In this document: in pieces, positions 5,997 through 6,998 of the stretch
Position numbering within the stretch: position 1 is the first letter of the stretch
Layout: every line of letters starts with the position of its first letter
Assembly: GCA_937876055.1 (NCBI GenBank)
Contig: CALEIW010000185.1
Coordinates: 1-6,998 of the forward strand
Direction of reading: 5' to 3'
Origin: an uncultured euryarchaeote
Lineage (GTDB): Archaea; Thermoplasmatota; Poseidoniia; Poseidoniales; Thalassarchaeaceae
DNA: 6,998 bases
Made by a program: the position numbers and the translations under genes
Notes under the pieces: model-generated
The model's input: the letters and a program-made list of their open reading frames with translations, nothing else
Databases searched by the model: none
Told to the model about the DNA's origin: nothing

Positions 5997-6067
5997 CTAA
6001 ATACCGTAGTGTATTTCCGGTTCGTGAGTGCGTAGTGTTCATGCCATACTTTTGATTCGCAGGCAGT

Positions 6068-6998
6068 ATGAGTGTTAGGCCAGCCTTGGCCAAGTTGAAC
6101 CACAGCGACGTGAGACAGCGTCGAAGAGCAGTAAGACATCTCTTCGAATTAAATGACCCAGAGGCATTGGAGGGTTTTGTAAAACTACTAGAAGATCCTG
6201 ATCCTTGGTTCAGGGAAAAGGCCCTTGAAGCAATAGAAAAATGGGCCGCTAGCAAAGATTTGGCCGTAATTGAAAAACTATCTAAATCCAGAGAGAATTC
6301 TAGAAGATTGTTAGCAGCAAGAATTGCGATTAGAGCCGATGCTGCAGGTCGAGCAATACTAGAAACACTTTCATCCGACGGTGAAGCAAATATCAGATTG
6401 GCAGCTTGGAAGGCCAGAATAAGTATTGATGAAAACTCGATTGCAGAAGCCTTGATTGTCGATGATAGAGCGGTAAGAAGAGCGGTTGCAGAGCGAGTAT
6501 CTAATTTGGAAAATGTTGATTCTAGGATTATTTTGCAACTTCTCAATGATGATTCAGAAACAGTCAGAGCCTCTGCGATTGGAATAATTGAAGCGGATTC
6601 AGCAACTATCGACGAAGAAATTGAAAATCGATTAAACGAACTTATTACCGGATCAAGCGGTGAAGTAAAGGCTCGTATCGCTAGCATTCTACTAGCATCA
6701 TCACCAAATCAAATAGATTCATGGATTCAAGATTCTAATACCGCTTTCGTAAATCGCTTTTCGAGAAGCCTACGAGATACAGATTGGACATCTGTAGAAG
6801 GGTTGCCTGAGATGCTAAAATCCAATGCCTCAGAGATGTTATTGATTCGATTATTACGTGGAGAAAGAAGTGAATCAGGGTCGATTCTCAGGAATGACCT
6901 GTTGATCGATGAATCCCGCTCAGAAGAAATGCGTTCGCAACTAATTGAGGATTTGATCGGCAGACCTATTTCAGAATCTACGCTTTATTTGGTTGAAG
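6068..6998 (+). CDS. HEAT-repeat protein, C-terminus cut off by window edge
   Basis: The frame is open from the ATG at 6068 to the window end and gives 310 residues. It consists of tandem helical pairs with the HEAT/PBS-lyase-like pattern of Leu, an acidic/Pro turn, then V-R-x-x-A. Clear units are at about residues 5-28 (NHSDVRQRRRAVRHL), 36-59 (LEDPDPWFREKALEAI), 95-118 (DGEANIRLAAWKA), 125-147 (VDDRAVRRAVAERV), 155-176 (NDDSETVRASAIGII) and 187-210 (GEVKARIASIL). After about residue 215 the repeat pattern fades into a less regular helical region. There is no signal peptide or membrane segment, so it is probably a cytoplasmic scaffold. HEAT repeats usually mediate protein-protein binding, and some relatives act as lyases in phycobilisome assembly, which is not expected here. 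The partner and process are unknown. It follows the methyltransferase-like gene in the same direction after 71 bases, so it may be co-transcribed. Confidence 0.8.
   Translation, partial: MSVRPALAKLNHSDVRQRRRAVRHLFELNDPEALEGFVKLLEDPDPWFREKALEAIEKWAASKDLAVIEKLSKSRENSRRLLAARIAIRADAAGRAILETLSSDGEANIRLAAWKARISIDENSIAEALIVDDRAVRRAVAERVSNLENVDSRIILQLLNDDSETVRASAIGIIEADSATIDEEIENRLNELITGSSGEVKARIASILLASSPNQIDSWIQDSNTAFVNRFSRSLRDTDWTSVEGLPEMLKSNASEMLLIRLLRGERSESGSILRNDLLIDESRSEEMRSQLIEDLIGRPISESTLYLVE

Noticed and set aside
5860..6687. Long minus-strand open frame opposite the methyltransferase-like and HEAT genes
   Set aside because: It is Ser/Ala/Ile-rich low-complexity sequence without recognisable motifs, mirroring the plus-strand HEAT gene and crossing two well-supported genes. 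It is a shadow frame.

Overview
The window is a compact stretch of archaeal chromosome. The strongest lineage marker is the minus-strand gene at 2421-4043, the small (DP1) subunit of the archaeal replicative polymerase PolD. The archaeal ribosome-maturation endonuclease NOB1 at 614-1111 agrees with it. Moderate GC, very tight spacing, short genes on alternating strands and a plausible leaderless TATA promoter fit a planktonic euryarchaeon. Marine Group II (Poseidoniales) or a relative is my best guess, from general familiarity rather than from a search.

Layout from left to right. A DedA/VTT-type membrane protein gene (minus) runs off the left edge. It is divergent from NOB1 (plus), and a perfect 7-bp inverted repeat sits almost exactly midway between the two start codons. 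NOB1 converges with tatA, a Tat translocase pore subunit (minus), which lies downstream of a MoaD/ThiS-like ubiquitin-fold protein ending in Gly-Gly (minus). The MoaD gene is divergent from a HAD phosphatase of the phosphoserine-phosphatase type (plus). That gene ends 3 bases from the end of the convergent DP1 gene. Upstream of DP1 on the same strand come a CinA/PncC-type NMN amidohydrolase and then a tRNA-Val(UAC) with an encoded CCA end, so tRNA-Val, pncC and DP1 may form one transcription unit. Divergent from the tRNA are a protein-L-isoaspartate methyltransferase-like gene (plus), with an altered SAM-binding loop and a long acidic tail, and a HEAT-repeat gene (plus) that runs off the right edge.

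Most genes are housekeeping: rRNA maturation, replication, cofactor recycling, protein repair and protein export. No mobile element, CRISPR array or recognisable defence system is present. No gene-free stretch exceeds about 200 bases, and the longest such interval holds the tRNA. Points for a second look are the symmetric inverted repeat between the DedA and NOB1 genes, the divergent methyltransferase-like protein, and the linkage of NMN recycling with the polymerase subunit.
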